Positions 1-11,104 of a stretch of DNA of 64,000 bases are shown piece by piece. A model generated the notes under the pieces. The model saw nothing but the letters and a program-made list of their open reading frames with translations. It was not told where the DNA came from and did no database searches. A program made the translations under genes and the position numbers. Each line of letters begins with the position of its first letter. Within the stretch, counting starts at the first letter, position 1. This stretch comes from Cepaea nemoralis (Eukaryota > Mollusca > Gastropoda > Stylommatophora > Helicidae): NCBI GenBank assembly GCA_014155875.1, contig JACEFZ010017671.1, positions 1,117,001 through 1,181,000 of the forward strand, written 5' to 3'.

Positions 1-606
1 GATCGGCATGTCCTTTAGATTTTGCCGGCATATTGACACACAGAAAAATATTTAACCAAATTATTATTAACTCACCCTACAACTAGATTTTGACTGGCCT
101 ATCGGGAGTGGAGACTATCATTGGCTTTTCTATGTTTTAGAGGGTTGTTCGGCTTAACAAGAACCAGAAAAAAAATATGTTTAAACACAGACAGGTGTTC
201 AAGTTTAGCCAATTGACGTGATAGTTAGCTCCTGTCTCCCTCAGCCTGCTGTCAAAAATGGCAGATGTTAGGGTGCTACCGGAAGTTAACTTCTCATCCA
301 GGAGAGTTCCCTTCCTATGGCCAAATTAACATTCACAGCCAAACTTGAATATAAAATTCAGCCTGACTTGATTTCTTGGCATGTAAACAAACTCTACCCT
401 ACATCTACTTCTAACTATTAGAAGAAATCGTATTTTAGCTCTCTCTATAGTTTTAGGTATATAACTACACTAAACAAAGATTATCTTGGCTAATATTTGA
501 AAATATAGATAACAATTAAAAATAATACATAATACATAGAGGGGTTTTCTGAGGGCTATCTCCATCTAATAAAAAAACGATCTGAGAGGTGGGCCAACCT
601 GTCACA
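1..606. other. no gene seen
   Basis: AT-rich non-repetitive DNA before the tandem array. No open frame of useful length, no transposon signature and no RNA-gene signal was recognised. Confidence 0.5.
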
Positions 607-1973
607 ATCAGTAAGATAAGATGTTTGACATCCTTGTACCATAACTTGAACAAATATCAGTAAGAGAAGATGTTTGATATCCTTAAATTATAACTTGTAC
701 AAATATCAGTAAGAGAAGATGTTTCATATCCTTAAATCATAACTTGAACAAATATCAGTAAGAGAAGATGTTTGATATCCTTAAATCATAACTTGAACAA
801 ATATTAGTAAGAGAAGATGTTTGATATCCTTAAATCATACCTTGAACAAATATCAGTAAGAGAAGCTGTTTGATATCCTTAAATCATAACTTGAACAAAT
901 ATCAGTAAGAGAAGATGTTTGATATCTTTGTACCATAACTTGAACAAATATCAGTAAGAGAAGATGTTTGATATCCTTAAATCATAACTTGAACAAATAT
1001 CAGTAAGAGAAGATGTTTGATATCCTTAAATTATAACTTGAACAAATATCAGTAAGAGAAGATGTTTGATATCCTTGTACCATAACTTGAACAAATATCA
1101 GTAAGAGAAGATGTTTGATATCCTTAAATCATAACTTGAACAAATATCAGTAAGAGAAGATGTTTGATATCCTTAAATCATAACTTGAACAAATATCAGT
1201 AAGAGAAGATGTTTGACATCCTTGTACCATAACTTGAACAAATATCAGTAAGAGAAGATGTTTGACATCCTTGTACCATAACTTGAACAAATATCAGTAA
1301 GAGAAGATGTTTGATATCCTTAAATCATAACTTGAACAAATATCAGTAAGAGAAGATGTTTGATATCCTTAAATCATAACTTGAACAAATATCAGTAAGA
1401 GAAGATGTTTGATATCCTTAAATCATAACTTGAACAAATATCAGTAAGAGAAGATGGTTGACATCCTTGTACCATAACTTGAACAAATATCAGTAAGAGA
1501 AGATGTTTGACATCCTTGTACCATAACTTGAACAAATATCAGTAAGAGAAGATGTTTGATCATAACTTGAACAAATATCAGTAAGAGAAGATGTTTGATA
1601 TCCTTAAACCATAACTTGAACAAATATCAGTAAGATAAGATGGTGTACATCCTTGTACCATAGCTTGAACAAGTATCAGTAAGAGAAGATGTTTGATATC
1701 CTTAAATCATAACTTGAACAAATATCAGTAAGAGAAGATGTTTGATATCCTTAAATCATAACTTGAACAAATATCAGTAAGAGAAGATGTTTAATATCTT
1801 GAAATCATAACTTGAACAAATATCAGTAAGAGAAGATGTTTGATATCCTTAAATCATAACTTGAACAAATATCAGTAAGAGAAGATATTTGACATCTTTG
1901 TACCATAACTTGAACAAATATCAGTAAGAGAAGATGTTTGACATCCTTGTACCATAACTTGAACAAATATCAG
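607..1973. repeat. 49-bp satellite array, left part
   Basis: Roughly 28 head-to-tail copies of a 49-bp unit that begins ATCAGTAAGAGAAGATG. Two main unit types alternate irregularly, one with GATATCCTTAAATCATAAC and one with GACATCCTTGTACCATAAC, so blocks of differing composition have spread by unequal exchange. One unit near 1550 is shortened. There are no unique spacers between units, so this is not a CRISPR array. It is non-coding; the short minus-strand frames inside are by-products of the repeat. Confidence 0.97.
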
Positions 1974-2491
1974 TGTCAGGGTCTTAAACTTGGCTCGCTA
2001 ACCTAACACATGTGAGACAGTACAAGTACAACGTGATTTGACTTAAGACTCAACGACACAACGTTCAATGGATTTATTTACAGATCATATACAAATACGA
2101 TGATCACTACAAGATATACTTGATACTTCAAGACACTTACATACACAATACAGCTCACAGTCTTTCTCTCAAGATGTCCAGACACTCGACTTTCAGGCAC
2201 AGAAACCACACAACGCCTTTCTCTCATCATGCGTCCAGTCGAGTCGACGTCCCCGAGCTGTCTGCCTATAGCTCGCAACTTGCCTCCCACATGAAGTGGC
2301 TTCACGAGGCATGCGTGCGTCTTGCGTCGTCCTTGCCTGACCGCTGGCCGTCTCGTCAGCCAGCAACCTCGCAGGCAGGTAACTACTACTCGCCTGGCGG
2401 CGTAACGAAGTTACGGCATCCCTGCTGGGGACTAAGTCGCCTGGCGGGCGTAACGATGTCACTGCATCACTGCACTACCTAGACTCTGACA
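1974..2491. mobile_element. solo-LTR-like insertion in the 49-bp array
   Basis: A 518-bp non-satellite block interrupts the array. It begins TGTCAGGGTCT and ends AGACTCTGACA, so the ends are imperfect inverted repeats (10 of 11) with the TG...CA termini of an LTR. The 5 bp on each side are identical (ATCAG at 1969-1973 and at 2492-2496), as expected of a target-site duplication. The right half is GC-rich and holds a diverged direct repeat (GCCTGGCGG, about 2391 and 2439). Its size and structure fit a solo LTR; a short DNA transposon is the alternative. It has no convincing coding capacity. Confidence 0.75.
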
Positions 2492-4603
2492 ATCAGTAAG
2501 AGAAGATGTTTGATATCCTTAAATCATAACTTGAACAAATATCAGTAAGAGAAGATGTTTGATATCCTTAAACCATAACTTGAACAAATATCAGTAAGAG
2601 AAGATGTTTGACATCCTTGTACCATAACTTGAACAAATATCAGTAAGAGAAGATATTTGATATCCTTAAATCGTAACTTGAACAAATATAAGTAAGAGAA
2701 GATGTTTGACATCCTTGTACCATAACTTGAACAAATATCAGTAAGAGAATATGTTTGATATCCTTAAATAATAACTTGAACAAATATCAGTAAGAGAAGA
2801 TGTTTGATATCCTTGTACCATAACTTGAACAAATATCAGTAAGAGAATATGTTTGATATCCTTAAATTATAACTTGAACAAATATCAGTAAGAGAAGATG
2901 TTTGATATCCTTGTACCATAACTTGAACAAATATCAGTAAGAGAAGATGTTTGACATCCTTGTACCATAACTTGAACAAATATCAGTAAGAGAAGATGTT
3001 TGACATCCTTGTACCATATTTTGAACAAATATCAGTAAGAGAAGATGTTTGACATCCTTGTACTATAACTTGAACAAATATCAGTAAGAGAAGATGTTTG
3101 ATATCCTTAAATCATAACTTGAACAAATATCAGTAAGAGAAGATGTTTGATATCCTTAAACCATAACTTGAACAAATATCAGTAAGATAAGATGTTTGAC
3201 ATCCTTGTACCATAACTTGAACAAATACCAGTAAGAGAAGATGGTTGATATCCTTAAATCATAACTAGAACAAATATCAGTAAGAGAAGATGTTTGATAT
3301 CCTTGTACCATAACTTGAACAAATATCAGTAAGAGAAGATGTTTGATATCCTTAAATCATAACTTGAACAAATATCAGTAAGAGAAGATGTTTGATATCC
3401 TTGTACTATAACTTGAACAAATATCAGTAAGAGAAGATGTTTGATATCCTTAAATCATAACTTGAACAAATATCAGTAAGAGAAGATGTTTGATATCCTT
3501 AAATCATAACTTGAACAAATATCAGTAAGAGAAGATGTTTAATATCTTTAAATCATAACTTGAACAAATATCAGTAAGAGAAGATGTTTGATATCCTTAA
3601 ATCATAACTTGAACAAATATCAGTAAGAGAAGATGTTTGACATCTTTGTACCATAACTTGAACAAATATCAGTAAGAGAAGATGTTTGACATCCTTGTAC
3701 CATAACTTGAACAAATATCAGTAAGAGAAGATGTTTGATATCCTTAAATCATAACTTGAACAAATATCAGTAAGAGAAGATGTTTGATATCCTTAAACCA
3801 TAACTTGAACAAATATCAGTAAGAGAAGATGTTTGACATCCTTGTACCATAACTTGAACAAATATCAGTAAGAGAAGATGTTTGATATCCTTAAATCTTA
3901 ACTTGAACAAATATCAGTAAGAGAAGATGTTTGACATCCTTGTACCATAACTTGAACAAATATCAGTAAGAGAAGATGTTTGATATCCTTAAATCATAAC
4001 TTGAACAAATATCAGTAAGAGAAGATGTTTGATATCCTTGTACCATAACTTGAACAAATATCAGTAAGAGAAGAAGTTTGATATCCTTAAATCATAACTT
4101 GAACAAATATCAGTAAGAGAAGATGTTTGATATCCTTAAATTATAACTTGAACAAATATCAGTAAGAGAAGATGTTTGATATCCTTGTACCATAACTTGA
4201 ACAAATATCAGTAAGAGAAGATGTTTGACATCCTTGTACCATAACTTGAACAAATATCAGTAAGAGAAGATGTTTGATATCCTTTAATCATAACTTGAAC
4301 AAATATCAGTAAGAGAAGATGTTTGATATCCTTAAATCATAACTTGAACAAATATCAGTAAGAGAAGATGTTTGACATCCTTGAACCATAACTTGAACAA
4401 ATATCAGTAAGAGAAGATGTTTGACATCCTTGTATCATAACTTGAACAAATATCAGTAAGAGAAAATGTTTGATATCATTAAATCATAACTTGAACAAAT
4501 ATCAGTAAGAGAAGATGTTTGATATCTTTGAATCATAACTTGAACAAATATCAGTAAGAGAAGATGTTTGATATCTTTGAATCATAACTTTAACAAATAT
4601 CAG
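2492..4603. repeat. 49-bp satellite array, right part
   Basis: Continuation of the same array, about 43 units in the same orientation and phase. It ends abruptly at ATCAGGGTGTAG. With the left part the array holds about 70 copies. Confidence 0.97.
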
Positions 4604-5028
4604 GGTGTAGTACAGGTCGGATATTTAAAGAACAAACATGTTTGGTTGGTTACATTGTATTAAATCGTATACACAGAAATGCCAATTGATTGAAGGACAT
4701 GCTACGTGAGGGACGTGGTACATTATTATATTCTGCAGTTATCTAGTGTTGTATATCTTCACACGTTTTGAGATGTCTTAAGTTGATTGTATTTGTCCGT
4801 ATATTCCATTAGTTGAATCCTTTCGTGTTCAGATTTCGTGTACTCTATCGCATTGTGTTTTATCATGCTTTTGACATTCAGTAGTTTGCTAGCTCTCTAG
4901 CTAAAGATACCAATTCTAGCTGTAGTTATTACATAGACTATTAGGCTTATTTGGTACGTGTTCTCGTTGGCAAAGTCAGTGAATTATATGCAGTTTTCCT
5001 TGTCCAACAGGGCCTCTAATTTAGCTCA
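4604..5028. other. no gene seen
   Basis: Unique AT-rich sequence between the satellite and the microsatellites. No gene or known repeat was recognised. Confidence 0.45.
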
Positions 5029-5382
5029 TTATATATATATATATTTATATATATATATATATATATATACATATATATAAAGAAGAAGTAGAAGAAGAAG
5101 AAGAAGAAGAAGAAGAAGAAGAAGAAGAAGAAGAAGAAGAAGAAGAAGAAGAAGAAGAAGAAGAAGAAGAAGAAGAAGAAGAAGAAGAAGAAGAAGAAGA
5201 AGAAGAAGAAAAAAAAAAAAAAAAGAAGAAGAAGAAGAAGAAGAAGAAGAAGAAGAAGAAGAAGAAGAAGAAGAAGAAGAAGAAGAAGAAGAAGAAGAAG
5301 AAGAAGGAGAAGAAGGAGAAGAAGAAGAAGAAGAAGAAGAAGAAGAAGAAGAAGAAGAAGAAGAAGAAGAAGAAGAAGAAGA
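5029..5382. repeat. (AT)n followed by a ~300-bp (GAA)n tract
   Basis: An AT-dinucleotide stretch to about 5080 runs into an almost uninterrupted GAA/TTC array to 5382. A short A run lies near 5211-5224 and there are a few GGAGAA variants near 5306-5320. A homopurine mirror-repeat tract of this length can form triplex (H-) DNA. The long Leu/Phe frame on the minus strand is an artefact. Confidence 0.97.
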
Positions 5383-5749
5383 CTAAGGCTCAACCAAGCT
5401 AGATGCTGAAACTCCAGACAGAACTGATGCCCTCGTTAAATATGATCTACATTATTATCGGTAAAGATTAGTAGACCATCTTGGTTGTTGTACGCGCCGC
5501 GTTGGGTGACGACAGTTGCGTCATCGTTCCCTTTATGTTCAACGGATATCACGAGAAGGGGGAGTTGACTTACATAGCCGAGTTTTGGCACAACAGTAGT
5601 TCTCATTATAATCCTGCACTGGGTACTTTCGTCGCAGTGACTCATATGTAGATCATGCAGTAGTTATCATCATTTTAAAAATTCTAAATTGTTATATCTG
5701 TACGGACGTCTTCTGATACACTTGTTCATTTCAAGTTTAGTGATTCATA
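5383..5749. other. no gene seen
   Basis: Unique sequence with no supported gene. Confidence 0.4.
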
Positions 5750-5990
5750 GAGTCTCCGTGGCGAAGTGGTCGAGCCGGTTGACTCGGGCTCCGAAGGTTG
5801 TGGGTTCGACTCCGGGTCGCGTCCTTCGGTTCATGAGTGAGATATTTCGGAGACTCCTGTGGGTCTTCGCTAGAGCTACGGAGTTCGTGCTTTGTGTGAC
5901 GCTTTCCGCGCTGCGGAAAGAGACCGAGCCTACGGGATAAAACCCGGTGCAATGAAGTCGACCCCTGTCGACTTTTAAGCGACATTTTTA
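5750..5990 (+). mobile_element. tRNA-derived SINE, family B
   Basis: The head carries Pol III promoter elements: a box-A match TGGCGAAGTGG (5759-5769) and a box-B match GGTTCGACTCC (5803-5813). The body contains GGAGTTCGTGCT and an AAAACCC-AATGAAGTCGA segment that recurs in the copy at 29836-30060. The shared body beyond the tRNA-like head shows it is a SINE and not a tRNA gene. Confidence 0.85.
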
Positions 5991-6099
5991 AAGTGATTCT
6001 GATTCTCTATGACGTAATCACAAATGATGGCACTGTTGTGTTTGCTGGGGTTCAAACCAAATGTGTGCTATAAGACTTACTGACTGGTGTGTGGTTTAA

Positions 6100-6300
6100 G
6101 AACCCAAAGATTAATTCTGTCAAGATAAATCACTAATTGGGAGCCGTGACCAGCGCGCTTGTAGTCCCCCCATCGAATCCCCATCGGGGTGCGTATTTTT
6201 AAAGAAAAAAAAAGATTACCTGTGCTCCGAGGTCGAATCAGACTATAGTGGGTACGAGGAAAAATTAAGAGAAGTTAGTTAGTTAGTTAGTCGCAGTTCC
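6100..6300. repeat. possible tRNA-like fragment and (GTTA)n tail
   Basis: A weak tRNA-like stretch (ATCGAATCCCC near 6174) is followed at about 6273-6291 by GTTAGTTAGTTAGTTAG, read as (CTAA)n on the minus strand. A similar (CTAA)n tail closes the RNase-H LINE at 54.8 kb. It may be the tail of another retroelement, but nothing more is recognisable. Confidence 0.3.
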
Positions 6301-6399
6301 AACTTCACAGCAACGGGTCGTCCCCATTATGCTCCGTTCCTGTGCCAGTGAATATCATACAAAACGCTCCCCACTGCCCAATTTGAAAAGTGGAAAAGA

Positions 6400-6703
6400 C
6401 AGGAGTCGCGACAAACAACAGCCCGCACAGATACACTGTGCTTAATGCCGCCGCCAGAAGGTCAACACACCAGTCCCCCACGAAACACCCAATTCATCTC
6501 TGATGGAATCGGCAGTCATTTTCCTATCTGGATGTTTCCTAGATGTTCACCCACACAGTCCACGAAAATACAGTTCATCACCGACGGCAGAGGCAGTCAA
6601 CCAGAAGCCCAGCAGCCACGCATTTCTGCATAAGGCAAAAACCGGTCAACTCTGGGACATAGCCACCTGTCATCGCTCTGAACATGCAGTCTCGTTCCCC
6701 CAC

Positions 6704-6734
<31 letters not shown>

Positions 6735-6930
6735 AAATAAATTTGGGCAGATTCAGAAGCACTTCATACGAAACTTACAGCTCACAGTGTCGCGCCACGC
6801 ACTCACTCAGTAGCAGGGCGACGGAACCATCAAGCCTCCTTAGTCGCCTCTTACAACATGCGTGGTAGGCTACAGTGTTGCTATTCTTTGCTTCCCTTAT
6901 GGGCCCCGGCAACACAAAACAGCCGACAGG
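6400..6930. repeat. dispersed-repeat-like block with C-run/A-run
   Basis: Contains a pure C tract running directly into an A tract (about 6704-6737). About 100 bases later comes a block reading CCTTAGTCGCCTCTTACAAC near 6838, which resembles a motif I associate with widely dispersed animal repeats. That identification is from memory only. No coding gene is supported. Confidence 0.35.
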
Positions 6931-7149
6931 ATATTGTAATATCAGCGAACAAATGAAAGTAATATTAGTTGAAACATGCATCTTTCTTGTGGTAAGATAT
7001 AATTGTGAGTCGTTGACCGTTTCGCAATGACTAAAGAAGACAATTGAGGCTTTTGAGCTCACATGGTACAGAAACATTTTGAGAATATCGTGAACTAACG
7101 AGAAGAAAAATAAAAACCTGACTATATATGAGATCTGAACATGGAAGAA

Positions 7150-7500
7150 ATCTGGCTCATAAATAGTATCGTATCTCGGAAACGGAAATACGTTTGCCAT
7201 ATTCGACGTCACAGCGGTTTGGAAAGATTAGTGATGCACGTAGAAAAACCAAGAAGTATAAACGGAAGCCTATAAACGGGCACTCTCCCGCTGTTTATAC
7301 TTCACCTCGACATCGCAAGGTACAAGAGGAACTGGATGAGATGATGAGTGATAGAAGGCACCAGGGGTCGATCAGCTCAAGGAATGGACACGAGACATTG
7401 AAGACATCTTGGTCATGAACATGCATGCGGCGGAAGAGATGGCAAGGGATCGAGAATCTATCTTATCGCCATGCCATGACGAGGGCGACGTTCTGCAAAA
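7150..7500 (+). mobile_element. decayed LINE 3'-end remnant
   Basis: Conceptual translation in shifting frames gives pieces typical of the region after the RT in RTE-like LINEs: a KYVCHIRRHSGLER stretch and, later, a stretch reading EWTRDIEDILVMN. Stops and frame changes abound. It includes a 36-bp segment (7265-7300) that recurs at 50340-50375. Confidence 0.5.
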
Positions 7501-7562
7501 GACCTATCACAAGATGACCATGGCAAGTCACCGCTTAGTGGTTAACTGTTGATACAAGTTTG

Positions 7563-7608
<46 letters not shown>

Positions 7609-7612
7609 CGTA
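7563..7612. repeat. (TG)n microsatellite
   Basis: About 18 TG/GT dinucleotides followed by a few CG/TG steps. Confidence 0.95.
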
Positions 7613-8182
7613 CGTCAAATTACAAGAATGAAAATTGTATTTTACTTTATCCTTAAGATAGCACGGAGACGACAAAACAGAAATATGTGCGTATTTAGGA
7701 CAACCAAATACAGTAGTATCATTTGGCTAGGGACGCTAGGTTAGAAGATGCGTGACAAAGACGGAAGGAATACAGCACATGGAAATGCTTGAACCGTTGA
7801 AGTCAAGAACACTTCGTTCTCTCCCAGGAGAAGCTGGACGTGCCGTATCTGTGACTCACGGACTAATAACCTTCACCTACCAACAGGCGTCCGAGTAACC
7901 TCACAGCTGGAATGCATCAGGTCGTGGCTTTGTGAACTGGGTACTGGGGGTTTTAAGATGCCTGGCGTGGGTACAACAGTCCAGCTTAACTCTTAGCGCG
8001 TGCATCTAAACCCCGCTTTACAGCTGAAAGATGCTGGTGTTGACAGCTAAGTCCTGTAAAAAGGATATGCTAAAGTTACCCTTGGGAGTTAACTTTTTGA
8101 TCATGGTTGATTCGAAGCTAGTTGGTTCAGACTTATCTTACAACGAAAACTCCATATCTCCACACAGAGAGTTGAAGACAGT
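7613..8182. other. no gene seen
   Basis: Unique sequence. No coding, RNA or transposon signal was recognised. Confidence 0.4.
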
Positions 8183-8217
8183 TGCATATCCTTTACAGGA
8201 CGTCGCAGTCAACCCCG
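8183..8217 (-). mobile_element. SINE-A tail fragment
   Basis: The reverse complement of this stretch is the characteristic 3' part of SINE-A (GTTGACTGCGACGTCCTGTA then AAGGATATGC). The rest of the element is missing. Confidence 0.75.
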
Positions 8218-8250
8218 TCATTTGTTCCTGATTGTAATTTCTTGGCCTGT

Positions 8251-8449
8251 TCCGTGGCGAAGGTGTTACGGACGCAATTCGTAATCCGGCATACCACGAT
8301 CGAAACACAGCTGTGTTGAATTTGTATGAAATGGTACGGGTGCCTGTCGTTCAGAAAGTAATGGCAAACTACTGAGACTAAACTTGCCCAGGAATCACGA
8401 ACAGCCAAAACATTCCGGAGTTGACTGCTACGTCCGTACAGGATATGCA
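8251..8449 (+). mobile_element. SINE-A copy
   Basis: Most abundant SINE in the window. It has a tRNA-like head (TGGCGAAGGTGTTACG), the central block CAGAAAGTAATGGCAAACTA, a stretch like CTTGCCAAGAAATCACAAAC, and the tail block GTTGACTGCTACGTCC ending GGATATGC. It lies tail-to-tail with the next copy. Confidence 0.85.
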
Positions 8450-8464
8450 GCTAACTAAACAAAT

Positions 8465-8650
8465 ATTCCTTGGCAAGTTTACGTTCAGTAGTTTGCCATT
8501 GCTTTCTGAAGGATCGGCACTCTTACCATTGAATGAAAATCAGCTCAAGCCCCCCCCCCCCCCTTTTCCCCAAATCACCCGCAGCTGTGTTTCGAACGCT
8601 GTATGCGGAATTACAAATTGCGTTCGGCAACCCCTTGCCACAGCACCGGC
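8465..8650 (-). mobile_element. SINE-A copy, inverted relative to neighbour
   Basis: The reverse complement reads the SINE-A head, then the central AAAGCAATGGCAAACTACTG, and breaks off after CTTGCCAAG, so the tail is missing. A C-rich run (8549-8562) has expanded within it. With the preceding copy it forms an inverted pair separated by only a few bases. Confidence 0.85.
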
Positions 8651-8859
8651 TACACACAGAGTGCCAGGTGCGATTTGCAAGCTGGCTCACACCAGTTGAT
8701 AGGGAACTGCGTTGATAATTTCATGATCACATTTGGAAGAGAGTACGACGCCTGGTCTCGTCGCCTGCTAACGAGGAAAAGACTAGCTTCGAGCAATGCG
8801 GCCTAAACACATGTGATGGCCTTATCATTCACAGACCCATCGTAGAAAACTGCTTACGG

Positions 8860-8912
8860 ACAGTGTGTGTGTGTGTGTGTGTGTGTGTGTTGTTGGGTGG
8901 GGGGGGGGGGTG
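8860..8912. repeat. (GT)n then G run
   Basis: A GT microsatellite (8863-8890) followed by TTGTTGGGTGG and a G run. No gene. Confidence 0.9.
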
Positions 8913-9138
8913 ATAGCAGGAAATTCCACATGACTGCACATAGAGTATTAGGTTTAACTCTGTCAACAATTGTCTGAAGAAGTGGAATGTGTCTGCCGAA
9001 AGGTGCAAATATCGCAGCTCTGCTATAAGTAGGCACAACGCAATATCGTCCAAAACAACATTCCGGACGTACGCAAAAGAAGAAGAATAACAGACGTGAT
9101 TCGCAGAAATACTGGAACTGAATACAAGCTATATATTA

Positions 9139-10496
9139 GGAGCGTGCATTTGAAACCCGTTCCAATGGCTTTATTACAAAAGCATGAAAGAAACATTAAC
9201 AGTGTGGTAGATTGAAACAAAGCATTCATTTGAATGAATTATGCACCATGGGTTGGTTAGAAGATGTCGCCGTAGGCATTCAGGCAAGCATTCCATTGCT
9301 TAGGTAGGCGGCGAATGCCGTCCGCAAAAAAAAAAAAAAAAGATTGTGCTTGCTCACTGAACCAAGTGTTTACCGCGTTCATTAAGTCTGCATCTGTGTG
9401 AAATCGTCGCCCCTTGAGAGCTTTTTTAGAGGTCCGAACAAATGAAAATCACATAATGACAAATCAGGACTATAGGCTGGATGTTGCAGAATGTCCCACT
9501 TCTTCCTTGCTAATGCTTCCTGCACAATCATTGTGACATGCAGACGAGCATTATCGTGCAACAAAATCACAGCGCGAGAAAGCATGCCGGGTCGTTTATT
9601 CTTGATGGCTTTTTGCAGCTTGTCTAGTGTTTGCAAGTAGTGGATAGAGTTGATGTTGACACCAGGTTCTTTAAAGTCGACCAACAATAGCCCTTCATGG
9701 TAAAAAACAATGCGCTCAGCATGACCTTACTAGCGGAAAACTGTAACTTGAATTTTTTGGCTTTTAGTAATCCAGCATGCTTCCATTGCATGCTCTCTCT
9801 TTTGCTGCTCAGCTCAAAGTGGTGACACCATGATTCATCGCCTGCCACTATGCGGAAGAGAAATGCATCACCCTCCACTCTGTAACGCAGCAAGTGGTTC
9901 AAACCCATCCCATTCGTTCCTCTTTTTGGTGGTCGGCCAACTTCCGTGGTACCCACTGTGAACACACCTTCCGATGTTGCAGTTTCTTACGAACGACCTT
10001 TTGAATTATCCCAATTGACACATCAAATTCTTTCGCTAGCGAACGTATGCTTCGACAACGGTTCATCTGTACTGCTGCATCAATTTTGGCGATGGTTTTT
10101 TTCTGTTGCAACAATATGCGCTTGACCTGGCCGTTCGAAGATCTGTCGTGAACTGACGTCCTTTCCGAAACATTCGTGCCCAGTCTGTCACTGTTGTCTT
10201 CGACACACATTTGTTACCGTACGCTGCCTGCATTCTTCGATGAATGTCCACTGGTCGACATCCTTCAAATGAAAGAAACTGAATCACCGCTCTTTGAGCT
10301 TCTTTGGACGGATTTTGGATCAACCCGGTCATTTTCTCAACGGTCAGAAACAGAACCTATGCATCATGAGACGATAAGAACTTGCTCTTTTATTCATTGG
10401 TCAGTACTTATCACATGACTATAACATGATCATGTTCAACGTACGCAATTACGTGCTGTGCGGTGCGGCACGAACGGATTTCAAATGAACGCCCCT
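9139..10496 (-). mobile_element. mariner-like DNA transposon (Tc1/mariner), decayed
   Basis: About 1.36 kb flanked by TA dinucleotides (9137-9138 and 10497-10498), as expected for Tc1/mariner insertion. The ends are inverted repeats: left GGAGCGTGCATTTGAAACCC, right (reverse complement) AGGGGCGTTCATTTGAAATC. The interior encodes a broken transposase on the minus strand. The right end matches an isolated copy at about 40012-40075, so the family has more than one member here. Confidence 0.9.
9382..10332 (-). pseudogene. mariner-family transposase, frameshifted
   Basis: Minus-strand frames 10332-10063, 10210-9899, 9965-9624 and 9687-9382 overlap end to end in different phases, so at least three frameshifts separate the pieces of one transposase. 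N-terminal pieces show helix-turn-helix-like segments for binding the inverted repeats. The catalytic part retains GDESWCHHFE (first Asp), HDNARLH (second Asp) and PDLSLCDFHLF (third Asp). I count 34 residues between the second and third Asp, which is the DD34D spacing of mariner elements. The protein would cut and paste the element as a dimer in the nucleus, but this copy cannot make it whole. The A run at 9326-9341 lies just downstream of the coding remnant. Confidence 0.9.
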
Positions 10497-11104
10497 TATA
10501 TTTTGTGCAATCTGGCCTTGCAGGGTCTCAACCAGTGGAGCTACTCTATGTGTTTTTTTTAAACTCTGGGGGGATGTTTGAGCCCAACAAGTGGCGTACT
10601 GTTTAATAAGAGTTAAGCATGCACTATGTACAACATGAAATATTGCGAATATGGCTACAGGTTACAAACTGTGAACATCTTGGCCTCATTATCAGCAGAA
10701 ATGGCCACTGTTCAGCACTGGCCAGACGTAGCGTAGGCAAGCAATGCAGATGTTACAGTTTTAGAAACCTTGGACACAGCAGCAGTAAACAATTTAAAGT
10801 GCAGATTTTGAGAACATACATCAGTGGTTCCCAAGCTTTTCAAGCAGGGGGCCATATCTACTATATTCGGTAGCTAAGCGGGCCACAACGTTATACAATT
10901 ATAAAAGATTTGCAATATCATTCTTACCTTTCTTAACTTTCGTAAACAAAATTCTAAAATTTTAAAGGCAGTCATTGTCATTATTACACTGCGGTGATGT
11001 TTTGGTTTAAAATCAAAAGTTCATTTAACAATCATATTTTAAACAGTTTAGAAAATCGCTATTAATGTAATTAATTTACAATTGTAACTGTTCTTCATAA
11101 CCAG

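Noticed and set aside
607..4603. CRISPR-like array
   Set aside because: Units are contiguous 49-bp tandem repeats without unique spacers, in a eukaryotic context and with no cas genes.
5016..5393. poly-Leu/poly-Phe minus-strand frame
   Set aside because: Translation of the GAA microsatellite.
5750..5830. tRNA gene
   Set aside because: The good box A and box B belong to a SINE whose full body recurs at 29836-30060.
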